Of a DNA stretch of 31,771 nucleotides, positions 1 to 6,472 are shown piece by piece (position 1 is the stretch's first letter; each line of letters opens with the position of its first letter). The position numbers were made by a program, and so were the translations under genes. The notes beneath the pieces are model-generated. The model did no database searches. It saw nothing but the letters and a program-made list of their open reading frames with translations, and was not told the DNA's origin. Source of the DNA: UMGS1668 sp035447605 (GTDB lineage: Bacteria > Bacillota > Clostridia > Oscillospirales > Ruminococcaceae). The DNA lies in NCBI GenBank assembly GCA_035447605.1, contig DAOTHJ010000021.1:1-31771 (forward strand). The letters run 5' to 3'.

Positions 1-105
1 TGCGGCGGGATCGAAAACGCCGTGAAAACGGCTCTCCGGGAAAGCGGCAAATTCATCCCCTGGCAGGTCGTAACCATCTCCACCGACGGCAGGATTCTTG
101 ATTGA
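1..105 (+). CDS. C-terminal end of an unidentified protein (5' truncated)
   Basis: An open frame runs in from the window edge and stops at TGA 103-105. It leaves 34 residues, beginning CGGIENAVKT and ending STDGRILD. The stop is 15 nt before the cupin start, in the same direction, so this is probably an earlier gene of the cupin-rubredoxin-hcp operon. I do not recognise a family from this fragment. The Cys at the first visible codon could be a metal or cluster ligand, but that is a guess. That the frame is real is inferred from codon pattern and tight spacing. Confidence 0.6.
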   Translation, partial: CGGIENAVKTALRESGKFIPWQVVTISTDGRILD

Positions 106-120
106 CAGGAGGGAAAGTAT

Positions 121-435
121 ATGATAGAAAAAGAGTATAAGTTTTCCAGAACCGATGAAACGGTCATTGAAAAGGTGCTGCTCGACGAAAATTTGCACTG
201 CCTGCACATGGTGCTCAATCAGAACGACCGTCTGCCTGAGCACGTCACCAATGCGAACGTATACATGACGGTCGTCCGCGGCAGACTCTCCATCGGCCTC
301 AATGAACAGGACATCCATGAATATGAGGCCGGCACCCTGCTGAAAATTCCCTTTCAAACCAGAATGGACGCCAGAAACCTGTATCCGGAAACGTTGGAGC
401 TGCTTGTCATAAAGGCGCCCGCTCCAAAGAACTGA
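121..435 (+). CDS. Small cupin-domain protein
   Basis: A 104-residue protein that looks like a single cupin beta-barrel. A His at about residue 41 (LPEHVTNAN) and the stretch YMTVVRGRLSIGL resemble cupin motif 1, and YEAGTLLKIPFQTRMDARN resembles motif 2. The usual multi-His metal set is incomplete, so metal binding is uncertain and no catalytic role can be assigned. The start has GGAGG at 108-112, 8 nt upstream. It lies 15 nt after the preceding gene and 24 nt before rubredoxin. In this operon it may sense or stabilise something linked to nitrosative or oxidative stress, which is inference from context only. Confidence 0.8.
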   Translation: MIEKEYKFSRTDETVIEKVLLDENLHCLHMVLNQNDRLPEHVTNANVYMTVVRGRLSIGLNEQDIHEYEAGTLLKIPFQTRMDARNLYPETLELLVIKAPAPKN

Positions 436-459
436 ACACGAGAAAAGGAGGAAGATCGA

Positions 460-630
460 ATGAAACGCTATCGATGTGTGGTCTGCGGCTATGTTTATGA
501 TCCCGCGCTCGGCGATTCCGATGCCGGCATCGCGCCCGGCACGGCTTTTGAAGATCTGCCCGACGACTGGCAGTGCCCGATCTGCTTCGTGGGCAAGGAA
601 GATTTTGAGCCTGTCGAAGACGAAATCTAA
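460..630 (+). CDS. Rubredoxin
   Basis: A 56-residue one-iron electron carrier. It has the two rubredoxin knuckles, CVVCGYVYD at residues 6-14 and CPICFVGK at 39-46, which supply four Cys ligands, and the acidic middle and C-terminus usual in the family. The Gly that normally follows the last Cys (CPxCG) is Phe here. The start is preceded by AAAAGGAGGAAG. It is 18 nt upstream of hcp, so it probably feeds electrons to Hcp or to another redox partner encoded upstream. The assignment of rubredoxin is firm; the partner is inferred. Confidence 0.95.
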   Translation: MKRYRCVVCGYVYDPALGDSDAGIAPGTAFEDLPDDWQCPICFVGKEDFEPVEDEI

Positions 631-648
631 AAAGGAGGAACACGCAAA

Positions 649-2280
649 ATGAGCATGTTTTGTTTCCAGTGTCAGGAGACCGCCGGAGGAAAAGGCTGCA
701 CAGTGCGCGGCGTCTGCGGCAAGACCGAGGATGTAGCGCATCTGCAGGATCTCCTAATTTACACGCTGAAGGGCATTGCGGAGATCGTCGTCAAGGGAAA
801 ACTTGACGTCTCTTCGCTCGGCAGTACGAACTACGAGGTGCTCAACAGTCTCTTTATGACCATCACCAATGCGAATTTTGACGCTGCCTCAATCAAGAAT
901 CAGATCATGAGAATGATCGCGATCCGCAACGAGCTCCGGAAATCCGTCTCCTCCGAGGGCCTTCATGACGCGGCAACTTTCCCCATATTCTCCGCCGATT
1001 CCCTCTCGGAAAAGTCGACCACCGTCGGAGTGCTGAGGACCGAGAATGAGGATGTGCGCTCCCTGCGGGAGATGATCACTTATGGCCTCAAGGGTATGGC
1101 GGCTTATACTGAGCACGCGAACAACATTGGCAAGGAGGATCTCTCCATCGACGCCTTCATTTATGAGGCTCTGGCCGCGACGCTCGACGATTCGCTCACC
1201 GCGGACGATCTTGTTGCGCTGACGCTCCGGACGGGCGAGTACGGCGTAAAAGCCATGGCGCTGCTCGACGAAGCAAATACGTCGAGATTCGGCAATCCGG
1301 AGATCACCAAAGTCGACATCGGCGTCCGGAAGAACCCGGCCATCCTGATCTCCGGCCACGACCTGACCGACCTTGAGCAGCTTCTGGAACAGACGAAAGG
1401 CACCGGCGTGGACGTCTATACCCACAGCGAGATGCTCCCCGCCCACTACTACCCCGCCTTCCGGAACTATGAGAACTTCGCCGGCAACTACGGCAACGCC
1501 TGGTGGAAGCAGCTCGACGAATTCGTCTCCTTCCATGGGCCCATCCTCTTCACCACGAACTGCATTGTGCCGCCCAGAAGCGAGGAGGTCCGCGGCAGGA
1601 TCTTCACCACCGGCTCCACCGGCTACCCCGGCTGCAAACATATTGAAGCGGACGAAAACGGGAAAAAAGATTTCTCCGAGATCATCGCGCTCGCAAAGGC
1701 CCTCCCCGCCCCGGAGGAGATCGAGACCGGTAGCATCGTCGGAGGTTTCGCTCACAATCAGGTGCTCGCGCTGGCCGATAAAATCGTCGCCGCCGTCAGA
1801 TCCGGCGCCATCCGCAAATTTGTCGTAATGGCCGGCTGCGACGGGCGGATGCGCTCACGGGAATATTACACCGAGTTTGCCAAAAAACTTCCGAAGGATA
1901 CCGTGATTCTCACCGCCGGCTGCGCGAAATATCGCTACAACAAGCTCGGTCTCGGCGACATCGGCGGCATTCCGAGGGTGCTGGATGCCGGCCAGTGCAA
2001 CGACTCCTACTCGCTCGCGGTGATCGCGCTCAAGCTCAAGGAGGTGTTCGGCCTCGACGACGTCAACCAGCTGCCGATCGTCTACAACATCGCGTGGTAT
2101 GAACAAAAGGCCGTGATCGTCCTGCTGTCGCTTCTCTATCTGGGTATCAAAAATATCCATCTCGGGCCGACGCTCCCGGGCTTCCTTTCTCCGAACGCGG
2201 CAAACGTCCTCGTGGAGAAATTCGGCATCGCGGGCATCGGCACCGTTGACAACGACATCGATCTGCTGATCAACAACTGA
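649..2280 (+). CDS. hcp: Hydroxylamine reductase / hybrid cluster protein
   Basis: A 543-residue hybrid cluster protein. Members of the family reduce hydroxylamine in vitro and act in nitric oxide or nitrosative stress. The N-terminal cluster motif is Cys5, Cys8, Cys17 and Cys23 (spacing Cx2Cx8Cx5C, as in enzymes of anaerobes). Hybrid-cluster ligands are recognisable further on: GHDLTD, HSEMLPAHYY, TNCIVPP, AGCDGR, TAGCAKYRYNK, DAGQCNDSY and the EQK motif near the end. Length is normal for the short-N-terminus class. The start has AGGAGG at 633-638; the alternative ATG at 655 is too far from it. It is the last gene of the operon and is followed by a decayed copy of its own 3' end. Confidence 0.97.
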   Translation: MSMFCFQCQETAGGKGCTVRGVCGKTEDVAHLQDLLIYTLKGIAEIVVKGKLDVSSLGSTNYEVLNSLFMTITNANFDAASIKNQIMRMIAIRNELRKSVSSEGLHDAATFPIFSADSLSEKSTTVGVLRTENEDVRSLREMITYGLKGMAAYTEHANNIGKEDLSIDAFIYEALAATLDDSLTADDLVALTLRTGEYGVKAMALLDEANTSRFGNPEITKVDIGVRKNPAILISGHDLTDLEQLLEQTKGTGVDVYTHSEMLPAHYYPAFRNYENFAGNYGNAWWKQLDEFVSFHGPILFTTNCIVPPRSEEVRGRIFTTGSTGYPGCKHIEADENGKKDFSEIIALAKALPAPEEIETGSIVGGFAHNQVLALADKIVAAVRSGAIRKFVVMAGCDGRMRSREYYTEFAKKLPKDTVILTAGCAKYRYNKLGLGDIGGIPRVLDAGQCNDSYSLAVIALKLKEVFGLDDVNQLPIVYNIAWYEQKAVIVLLSLLYLGIKNIHLGPTLPGFLSPNAANVLVEKFGIAGIGTVDNDIDLLINN

Positions 2281-2291
2281 TCCCATTTTCT

Positions 2292-2357
2292 CCCGAGCCA
2301 ACGCTCCCCGGTTTTCTCTCTCCGAACGGTAAACATCCTCGTGGAGAAATTCGGCAT
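2292..2357 (+). pseudogene. Decayed tandem copy of the hcp 3' end
   Basis: These 66 bases align to 2161-2228 inside hcp, which encode the stretch from LGPTLPGF to EKFGI. I count about nine substitutions, mostly transitions, and one 2-base gap that breaks the frame. A 20-base exact run, CTCGTGGAGAAATTCGGCAT, is in both. The copy is in the same orientation, 12 bases after the hcp stop, and has no start or continuing frame. It is either the remnant of a second hcp gene or a recombination scar. Confidence 0.8.
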
Positions 2358-2607
2358 ACCCGATTTCTCGTTTTCTCCATGGTGCCGACCGCACAGGCAG
2401 CCGCCGTGATCGTCCGCAGGGTGATGTGGTTTCTGCAAAAAAGCACTGCGGCCTTTATTCTTTGCTGTACCTGCGCCGGGATGCTCAGCTTTTTGGCATT
2501 GGTAGCCGCAATCACCGGTATCTCACCGAATCCGCTCTTCCCCACCGGCAAGAAAAGGACCGTCAAAGCCCCATTGAAAGAAAATATAACTCTCTGCGTA
2601 TGAAACG

Positions 2608-2643
2608 AAACCTGCCCAACCGATTGGCTGGACAGGTTTTTTC
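2608..2643 (+). terminator. Rho-independent terminator
   Basis: AACCTG and CAGGTT close a hairpin (with CCA/TGG and CC/GG inside and a GATT loop) and are followed by TTTTTT. It ends the cupin-rubredoxin-hcp transcript before the ytvI promoter. Confidence 0.85.
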
Positions 2644-2684
2644 CGTTAAAAAAGTTATTCTTTGATGAAACTTTCCCGAATTTT

Positions 2685-2693
2685 TGGTATACT
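2685..2693 (+). promoter_or_regulatory. Extended -10 promoter for ytvI
   Basis: TGG followed by TATACT (2688-2693) is an extended -10 element. A -35 at normal distance is weak. It lies after the hcp terminator and 37 bases before the TTG start at 2731, which argues against translation from the ATG at 2662. Confidence 0.55.
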
Positions 2694-2730
2694 GAATCCT
2701 GAAAAGAAGAGAGCTGAAAGAGGTGACTCC

Positions 2731-3825
2731 TTGGAAACGCAAAAATATAAGGATTTTCTGCTGAAATTCGGATATTGGGCCGCCATTGCGCTGATCGTCT
2801 ATCTGATCTGGAAGTATCTGTTCGTATATCTGCTTCCGTTTTTGATCGCCTATGCGGTCGCGAGCCTGCTGCGTCCGGCGGTTGTCTGGCTGGGAAAAAA
2901 GCTGCATATCCGCAGCGGACCGATCTCGGTGGTACTGGCTCTGTTCGTCTATATTTTTGTTGCGGGCGCGCTGATCCTGCTCTCTGTCGGTATCGTCACG
3001 GAAGTGGTGGATCTCGTAAGCGGCATGCCGGAATACTATACCTCCAGCATTGCCCCCGCTCTCGATACGCTCGGCAACAAGATTCTGGATATGCTCTCCC
3101 ATCTTGACCCCTCCACCGTAAAAACAATCGAGGATATGGTCCCCGACGCGCTCTCCTCTCTCGGCAGCGCGGTGACGAAATTCTCCAAGCAGGCCGTATC
3201 ATGGGCCTCCGGAACGGCCGTGGAGTTCCCGGCCAAACTGATGGCCGCCGTCATCTGCATCATTGCGACGGTCTTTATGGCCGCGGATTTCGGTACGGTG
3301 AACGCTTATATCAAAAAACATCTTCCGGAAAAGGCCATTGCCGTTCTCCGCTCGGCAAGAAGAAGCCTCGGGAATATCCTTGGGAACTATGCAAAATCCT
3401 ACGCCATCATCCTGTTCCTCACGTTTGCGGAGCTTTCCGTCGGGCTCCTGCTGGTCGGCTATAAAAAGGCCGTTCTGATCGCGCTGATTATCGCGGTATT
3501 TGATATTATGCCGATTGTCGGATCCGGTACGATCCTCCTGCCGTGGGCGATCATTTCGCTCGTGCAGGGCAATGTCGGTCACGGCATCGCGCTGATTGTC
3601 CTGTATGTCGTGGTCGTAATCGTCCGCCAGATCATGGAGCCGAAAATCGTGGGGCAGCGAGTCGGCCTGCATCCTCTGGCAACGCTTCTCTGCATGTGGC
3701 TCGGCGCAAAACTGTTCGGCGTGATTGGGCTCTTCGGTTTGCCGGTCAGCGTCCTGATCATCAAGGAGCTTCGAGCAAACGGAACTCTCTCACATACGCA
3801 GACGCCCGACGAGGCGCATTCATAA
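2731..3825 (+). CDS. ytvI: AI-2E family / sporulation integral membrane protein YtvI-like
   Basis: A 364-residue polytopic membrane protein. Hydrophobic segments occur at about residues 12-50, 68-95, 175-200 and in several runs from 220 to the end. The C-terminal part, including GYKKAVLIALIIAVFDIMP, VGSGTILLPW and RQIMEPKIVGQRVGLHPL, reads like the YtvI subgroup (TIGR02872) of the AI-2E exporter superfamily, found in spore formers. The TTG start at 2731 is preferred over the in-frame ATG at 2662 because AGAGGTGA lies just upstream and the promoter lies between the two. Substrate and exact sporulation role are unknown. It is monocistronic, ending before a bidirectional terminator. Confidence 0.85.
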   Translation: METQKYKDFLLKFGYWAAIALIVYLIWKYLFVYLLPFLIAYAVASLLRPAVVWLGKKLHIRSGPISVVLALFVYIFVAGALILLSVGIVTEVVDLVSGMPEYYTSSIAPALDTLGNKILDMLSHLDPSTVKTIEDMVPDALSSLGSAVTKFSKQAVSWASGTAVEFPAKLMAAVICIIATVFMAADFGTVNAYIKKHLPEKAIAVLRSARRSLGNILGNYAKSYAIILFLTFAELSVGLLLVGYKKAVLIALIIAVFDIMPIVGSGTILLPWAIISLVQGNVGHGIALIVLYVVVVIVRQIMEPKIVGQRVGLHPLATLLCMWLGAKLFGVIGLFGLPVSVLIIKELRANGTLSHTQTPDEAHS

Positions 3826-3904
3826 CGAGTTTCCATCCTTTCGTCCTGCCGGGCGTTTTCTCCCGCCCTGCATCCGCGGCCGCATCCGTTTGTCCGATAA
3901 AAAT

Positions 3905-3944
3905 AAAAAAGGACGGCTCCTGTTTGGAACCGTCTTTCTTTTTT
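3905..3944. terminator. Bidirectional terminator between ytvI and the methyltransferase
   Basis: GACGG-c-TCC pairs with GGA-a-CCGTC around a TGTTT loop (3912-3934). There is a T-rich run on the plus side and, on the minus strand, a T-rich run from the A stretch at 3901-3910. It can end both converging transcripts. Confidence 0.85.
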
Positions 3945-3945
3945 G

Positions 3946-4058
3946 TCTTTTGGTATTCCCGAAAAATCATGAGGCAGGAAGCCGCCAAAATATCGCTGCG
4001 GCCGCTGTTGATCGCGTCAAGCACGGCCTGCTCGTCGTTTTCCCAGCCGACTTTGCAT
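3946..4058 (-). pseudogene. Possible small gene broken by a one-base insertion
   Basis: On the minus strand AGGAGGGG sits 7-8 nt before an ATG at 4058-4056, but that frame closes after 13 codons. If the single C right after the ATG is removed, the frame becomes MKVGWENDEQAVLDAINSG, continuing RSDILAASCLMIF and REYQKTKKK up to the terminator. The composition looks like a small helical protein. I do not recognise it, and there is no stop codon before the terminator, so the 3' end is also odd. It could be a decayed gene, a sequencing error or chance. Confidence 0.35.
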
Positions 4059-4124
4059 GGCGCTCTCCCCTCCTGTTTCCGATCAATATACGATAAAAAT
4101 CAGCATGGCAATCCGCTAAAAAAT

Positions 4125-4874
4125 TCACTTTTTCAGCGCGACAAAGACGGCCCGCTGGCTCTCCGGACGCAGCGGAAAGAAACTGTCCTCGTCAAAAACC
4201 GCCTCCACCGCAAAGCCGCTCTCTTCGAGCATGGAGCGGAGATCCTCCAGCGGCCATGCCCGCTCCGAGAACTCCGAGGTACTGCGGCGATAAAGGCCGT
4301 GTTCATCCTCGTGCTCAAAGAAATCCAGCGTGATGTCCACCGTATCGTCCCCGGGATCGCAGCTGTTGCGCCAGACGCAGAGCGCGCCCTCATCCTCGTA
4401 GACAAAGCTGTTGTTCCCGAGGATTTCCCGATGTTTATAAGGCGTATTCACGTCGAAAACGAAACAGGCCCCCGGATTGGAGAACAGAGACACTTTCCTG
4501 AATGTCTCCCGCAGCTCCGCCTCGTCGAGGATGTGGTTGAGGCTGTCCAGCGCACAGACCGCGGCATCGATGGTGCCATAAAGGTCAAGCGCCTGCATCT
4601 CCTGACAAAGCAGGAGCACCTCGCTTTTTTGCTCTCCCCTTTTTGCCGCGGCAACGGAGAGCATTTCCCAGGAGCCGTCCACCCCGATCATGTCGTACCC
4701 GAGCTGTTCAAGCTCGAAGGTTAGGCTGCCGGTTCCGCAGGCGAGGTCGAGAACCAGCTTTGCGCCCGGTGCATACCGCCGGATTACCGCGTCGAAATAC
4801 CGGGCACGAGCCGGATAATCCACGTTTTGGGTGAAACGGTCGTAATATGGGGCAAATCCGGAATAATCTGACAT
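4125..4874 (-). CDS. Class I SAM-dependent methyltransferase
   Basis: A 249-residue Rossmann-fold methyltransferase. Motif I is VLDLACGTGSL at residues 41-51, followed by the acidic end of strand 2 in GVDGSWEML, and ICALD-like AAVCALDSLNHIL near motif IV. The N-terminus FAPYYDRFTQNVDY is typical of the small YodH/UbiE-like Firmicute methyltransferases. The substrate cannot be told from sequence. GGAGGAG precedes the start. It follows yerC in the same direction with a terminator hairpin between, so it is probably reached by partial read-through, since no good promoter is visible. Confidence 0.9.
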   Translation of the reverse strand: MSDYSGFAPYYDRFTQNVDYPARARYFDAVIRRYAPGAKLVLDLACGTGSLTFELEQLGYDMIGVDGSWEMLSVAAAKRGEQKSEVLLLCQEMQALDLYGTIDAAVCALDSLNHILDEAELRETFRKVSLFSNPGACFVFDVNTPYKHREILGNNSFVYEDEGALCVWRNSCDPGDDTVDITLDFFEHEDEHGLYRRSTSEFSERAWPLEDLRSMLEESGFAVEAVFDEDSFFPLRPESQRAVFVALKK

Positions 4875-4891
4875 CTGAACTCCTCCGCATG

Positions 4892-4918
4892 AAAAAGGGC
4901 TGTCCGAAACAGCCCTTT
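4892..4918 (-). terminator. Terminator after yerC
   Basis: A 10-bp perfect stem, AAAGGGCTGT and ACAGCCCTTT, with a 5-base loop. On the minus strand it runs into TTTTT. It lies between the yerC stop and the methyltransferase start. Confidence 0.85.
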
Positions 4919-4944
4919 ATAGTTTAATCTTATCTCCCGGGCGG

Positions 4945-5313
4945 TCATTCCTCGGCCTGATAAAACGCATCCTCCGGAGAATCCTTTTCTGCGGGATCGG
5001 CCGGCTCCTTTTGGCCGTCGGCCTCCTTTTCCATCAGCCGCTTGAAGGCGACCGCATATCCGTCACTTCCATAGATCAGCGAGCGGTTGACCCGGCTGAT
5101 CGTTGCCGTGGAAGCTCCGGTCTCGCTGACGATATCGCTGTAAACCTTATGCTCGGTCAGCATCTTCGCCACAACGATACGCTGAGATAACGCCTTCATC
5201 TCCGGCATGGTGCAGAGATCCTCAAAAAAATTGTAGCATTCTTCGCGTGTTTTCAGCGTCAGGACCGCATCAAACAAAAAATCCATGTTGGAATTTTTCA
5301 ACTTGTTATTCAT
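4945..5313 (-). CDS. yerC: YerC/YecD family TrpR-related DNA-binding protein
   Basis: A 122-residue helical regulator of the YerC/YecD branch of the TrpR superfamily. The start MNNKLKNSNMDFLFDAVL and the segment FFEDLCTMPEMKALSQRIVV match the family. The helix-turn-helix follows at about residues 58-85 (VYSDIVSETGASTATISRVN, then RSL). After the domain there is an acidic tail (about residues 103-122, KEADGQKEPADPAEKDSPED), which makes it somewhat longer than usual. AGGAGG lies 7 nt before the ATG. Targets in this organism are unknown. Its own promoter is at 5344-5372. Confidence 0.9.
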   Translation of the reverse strand: MNNKLKNSNMDFLFDAVLTLKTREECYNFFEDLCTMPEMKALSQRIVVAKMLTEHKVYSDIVSETGASTATISRVNRSLIYGSDGYAVAFKRLMEKEADGQKEPADPAEKDSPEDAFYQAEE

Positions 5314-5343
5314 TCAAACGCCTCCTGCTTTCATTCAATAAAA

Positions 5344-5372
5344 TTTTAATACTTTAGTTTGTGAAAATCAAG
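5344..5372 (-). promoter_or_regulatory. Sigma-A type promoter of yerC
   Basis: On the minus strand TTGATT (5372-5367), a 17-base spacer and TAAAAT (5349-5344), 30 bases before the yerC start. Confidence 0.7.
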
Positions 5373-5437
5373 ATGAAAAAGTAAAAATTCTTTTTGAAAT
5401 TATGTAAGTGCCTCCGGCAGCCCTGTATAAACCGTAT

Positions 5438-5461
5438 AAAACCAAACTGTTTCCGGGCCCC
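5438..5461 (+). repeat. Imperfect direct repeat, left copy
   Basis: AAAACCAAAC, seven other bases, then GGGCCCC. The same two blocks occur at 7999-8021 with a six-base gap. The pair brackets the MerR/ABC module. Confidence 0.4.
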
Positions 5462-5551
5462 GCTAAGTAAAATGTCTATAAACAAGCGTATCGTTCCAAA
5501 TGGACGACACGTCTGTTTTTATTTTATCGGGTAACCATCGTCTTTATATGC

Positions 5552-5580
5552 TTGCGTTTTTTATTTTCATGAGGTACAAT
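5552..5580 (+). promoter_or_regulatory. Promoter of the MerR/ABC operon
   Basis: TTGCGT (5552-5557), 17 bases, TACAAT (5575-5580). The predicted transcript start is just before the palindrome at 5596-5621, so a bound regulator could block it. Confidence 0.55.
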
Positions 5581-5595
5581 GAAAACCCTCCATTA

Positions 5596-5621
5596 TAACA
5601 CCAGGCTTTGACAGGGTGATA
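5596..5621 (+). promoter_or_regulatory. Operator candidate 1 (TAACACC-N12-GGTGATA)
   Basis: Inverted arms TAACACC and GGTGATA (6 of 7 positions pair) separated by 12 bases, in the merR leader. The same architecture and much of the spacer recur at 6411-6436, which points to a specific protein binding site, most likely for the adjacent MerR protein. Confidence 0.6.
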
Positions 5622-5651
5622 TGATGGTGAAACAGAACGGCGGTGAAAAAA

Positions 5652-6413
5652 ATGAGTACTTACCGGACATCCGAAATTGCACAGCGCATTGGAATCCATC
5701 CCAACACCGTGCGGCTTTATGAAGAACTTGAGCTTATCCCCAAGCCGGAACGTAAAGAAAACGGCTACCGCATCTTTACGGATTTTCATATGGAGCAGAT
5801 TCAACTGGCGAGAACTGCTTTAAAGGTTGAAGTCCTGCAAAACGGCCTGAGAAAGCAAGCGATCACGATTATTAAAACTTCCGCGCTTGGGGATTTCGAC
5901 AAGGCAATTTGCCTGACGGAATCTTATCTGCGGCAGATTGAAAATGAGCAAAGAAATGCCGAAGAAGCCATCGCGATTACCGAAAAGCTGTTATCAGGCG
6001 GCAATCAGGAAACAGGTTCTGCGTTTTTAACCAGAAAAGAAGCGGCCGACGATCTGCAAATTTCAATCGACTCTTTAAGGAATTGGGAAATGAACGGATT
6101 GCTTACCGTAAAACGGAAACAGAACGGATATCGCGTTTATGGTGACGAAGATCTTCGGCGGCTGAAAATCATACGTTCCCTGCGTTGCGCAAACTACTCT
6201 CTTTCAGCAATTCTGCGAATGCTGAATACCCTATCCCGAAATCCCGAAGCGGACATCCGGCAGGTGATCGATACCCCAAAGCAAAACGACGATATCATTT
6301 CCGTATGCGATAAGCTGCTCACCTCATTGTATTGCGCCGAACAAAACGCAAAAATGATGCTTGCTCATCTTGAAACCATGAAAAAACAATTTCAGGCAAA
6401 CCCTACACTTTAA
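5652..6413 (+). CDS. MerR-family regulator with two helix-turn-helix domains
   Basis: A 253-residue transcription regulator. Two MerR-type winged helix-turn-helix regions lie in one chain: residues 3-60 (YRTSEIAQRIGIHPNTVRLY, NGYRIF, MEQIQLAR) and residues 125-190 (FLTRKEAADDLQI, LRNWEMNGLL, NGYRVYGDEDLRRLKII). A helical linker joins them, and a short C-terminal helix resembles the MerR dimer helix. There is no large ligand domain. ATG 5652 is preferred over GTG 5643 because GGCGGTGA sits six bases before it. It lies directly upstream of an ABC exporter and probably controls it. Codon use is AT-richer than in neighbours beyond 8082. Confidence 0.9.
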   Translation: MSTYRTSEIAQRIGIHPNTVRLYEELELIPKPERKENGYRIFTDFHMEQIQLARTALKVEVLQNGLRKQAITIIKTSALGDFDKAICLTESYLRQIENEQRNAEEAIAITEKLLSGGNQETGSAFLTRKEAADDLQISIDSLRNWEMNGLLTVKRKQNGYRVYGDEDLRRLKIIRSLRCANYSLSAILRMLNTLSRNPEADIRQVIDTPKQNDDIISVCDKLLTSLYCAEQNAKMMLAHLETMKKQFQANPTL

Positions 6414-6436
6414 CACCAGACTTTGTTCCGGTGTTA
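6411..6436 (+). promoter_or_regulatory. Operator candidate 2 (TAACACC-N12-GGTGTTA)
   Basis: Perfect 7-base arms separated by 12 bases, overlapping the merR stop codon and upstream of the ABC genes. It is followed by a T-rich stretch, so as RNA it may also act as a weak intercistronic terminator. It shares TAACACCAG, CTTTG and the preceding AAACCCT block with operator candidate 1. Confidence 0.6.
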
Positions 6437-6472
6437 TTCTTTTTCTGCAAAGAAAAGGAGGGATTTCATCGC

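Larger units (their letters stand above)
2281..2730. other. 450-base gene-free stretch after hcp
   Basis: It contains a decayed copy of the hcp 3' end at 2292-2357, then about 250 bases with no convincing gene, a terminator at 2608-2643, and the ytvI promoter and Shine-Dalgarno site at 2688-2730. Short frames at about 2379-2665 have no good ribosome binding site and no recognised family. One reads SLLYL, as Hcp does in its C-terminal part, but this is too short to call homology. Confidence 0.6.
5314..5651. other. AT-rich divergent intergenic region between yerC and merR
   Basis: It holds the minus-strand yerC promoter (5344-5372), one copy of an imperfect repeat (5438-5461), the plus-strand merR promoter (5552-5580) and a palindromic operator candidate (5596-5621). 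I see no reading frame with a ribosome binding site in it. Confidence 0.65.

Noticed and set aside
2379..2665. Short plus-strand frames after hcp, considered as a small membrane protein gene
   Set aside because: No ribosome binding site, they run through the terminator, and no family resemblance was found.
3543..4724. A plus-strand open frame running from inside ytvI through the terminator into the methyltransferase region
   Set aside because: It crosses a strong bidirectional terminator and two well-supported genes in other frames.
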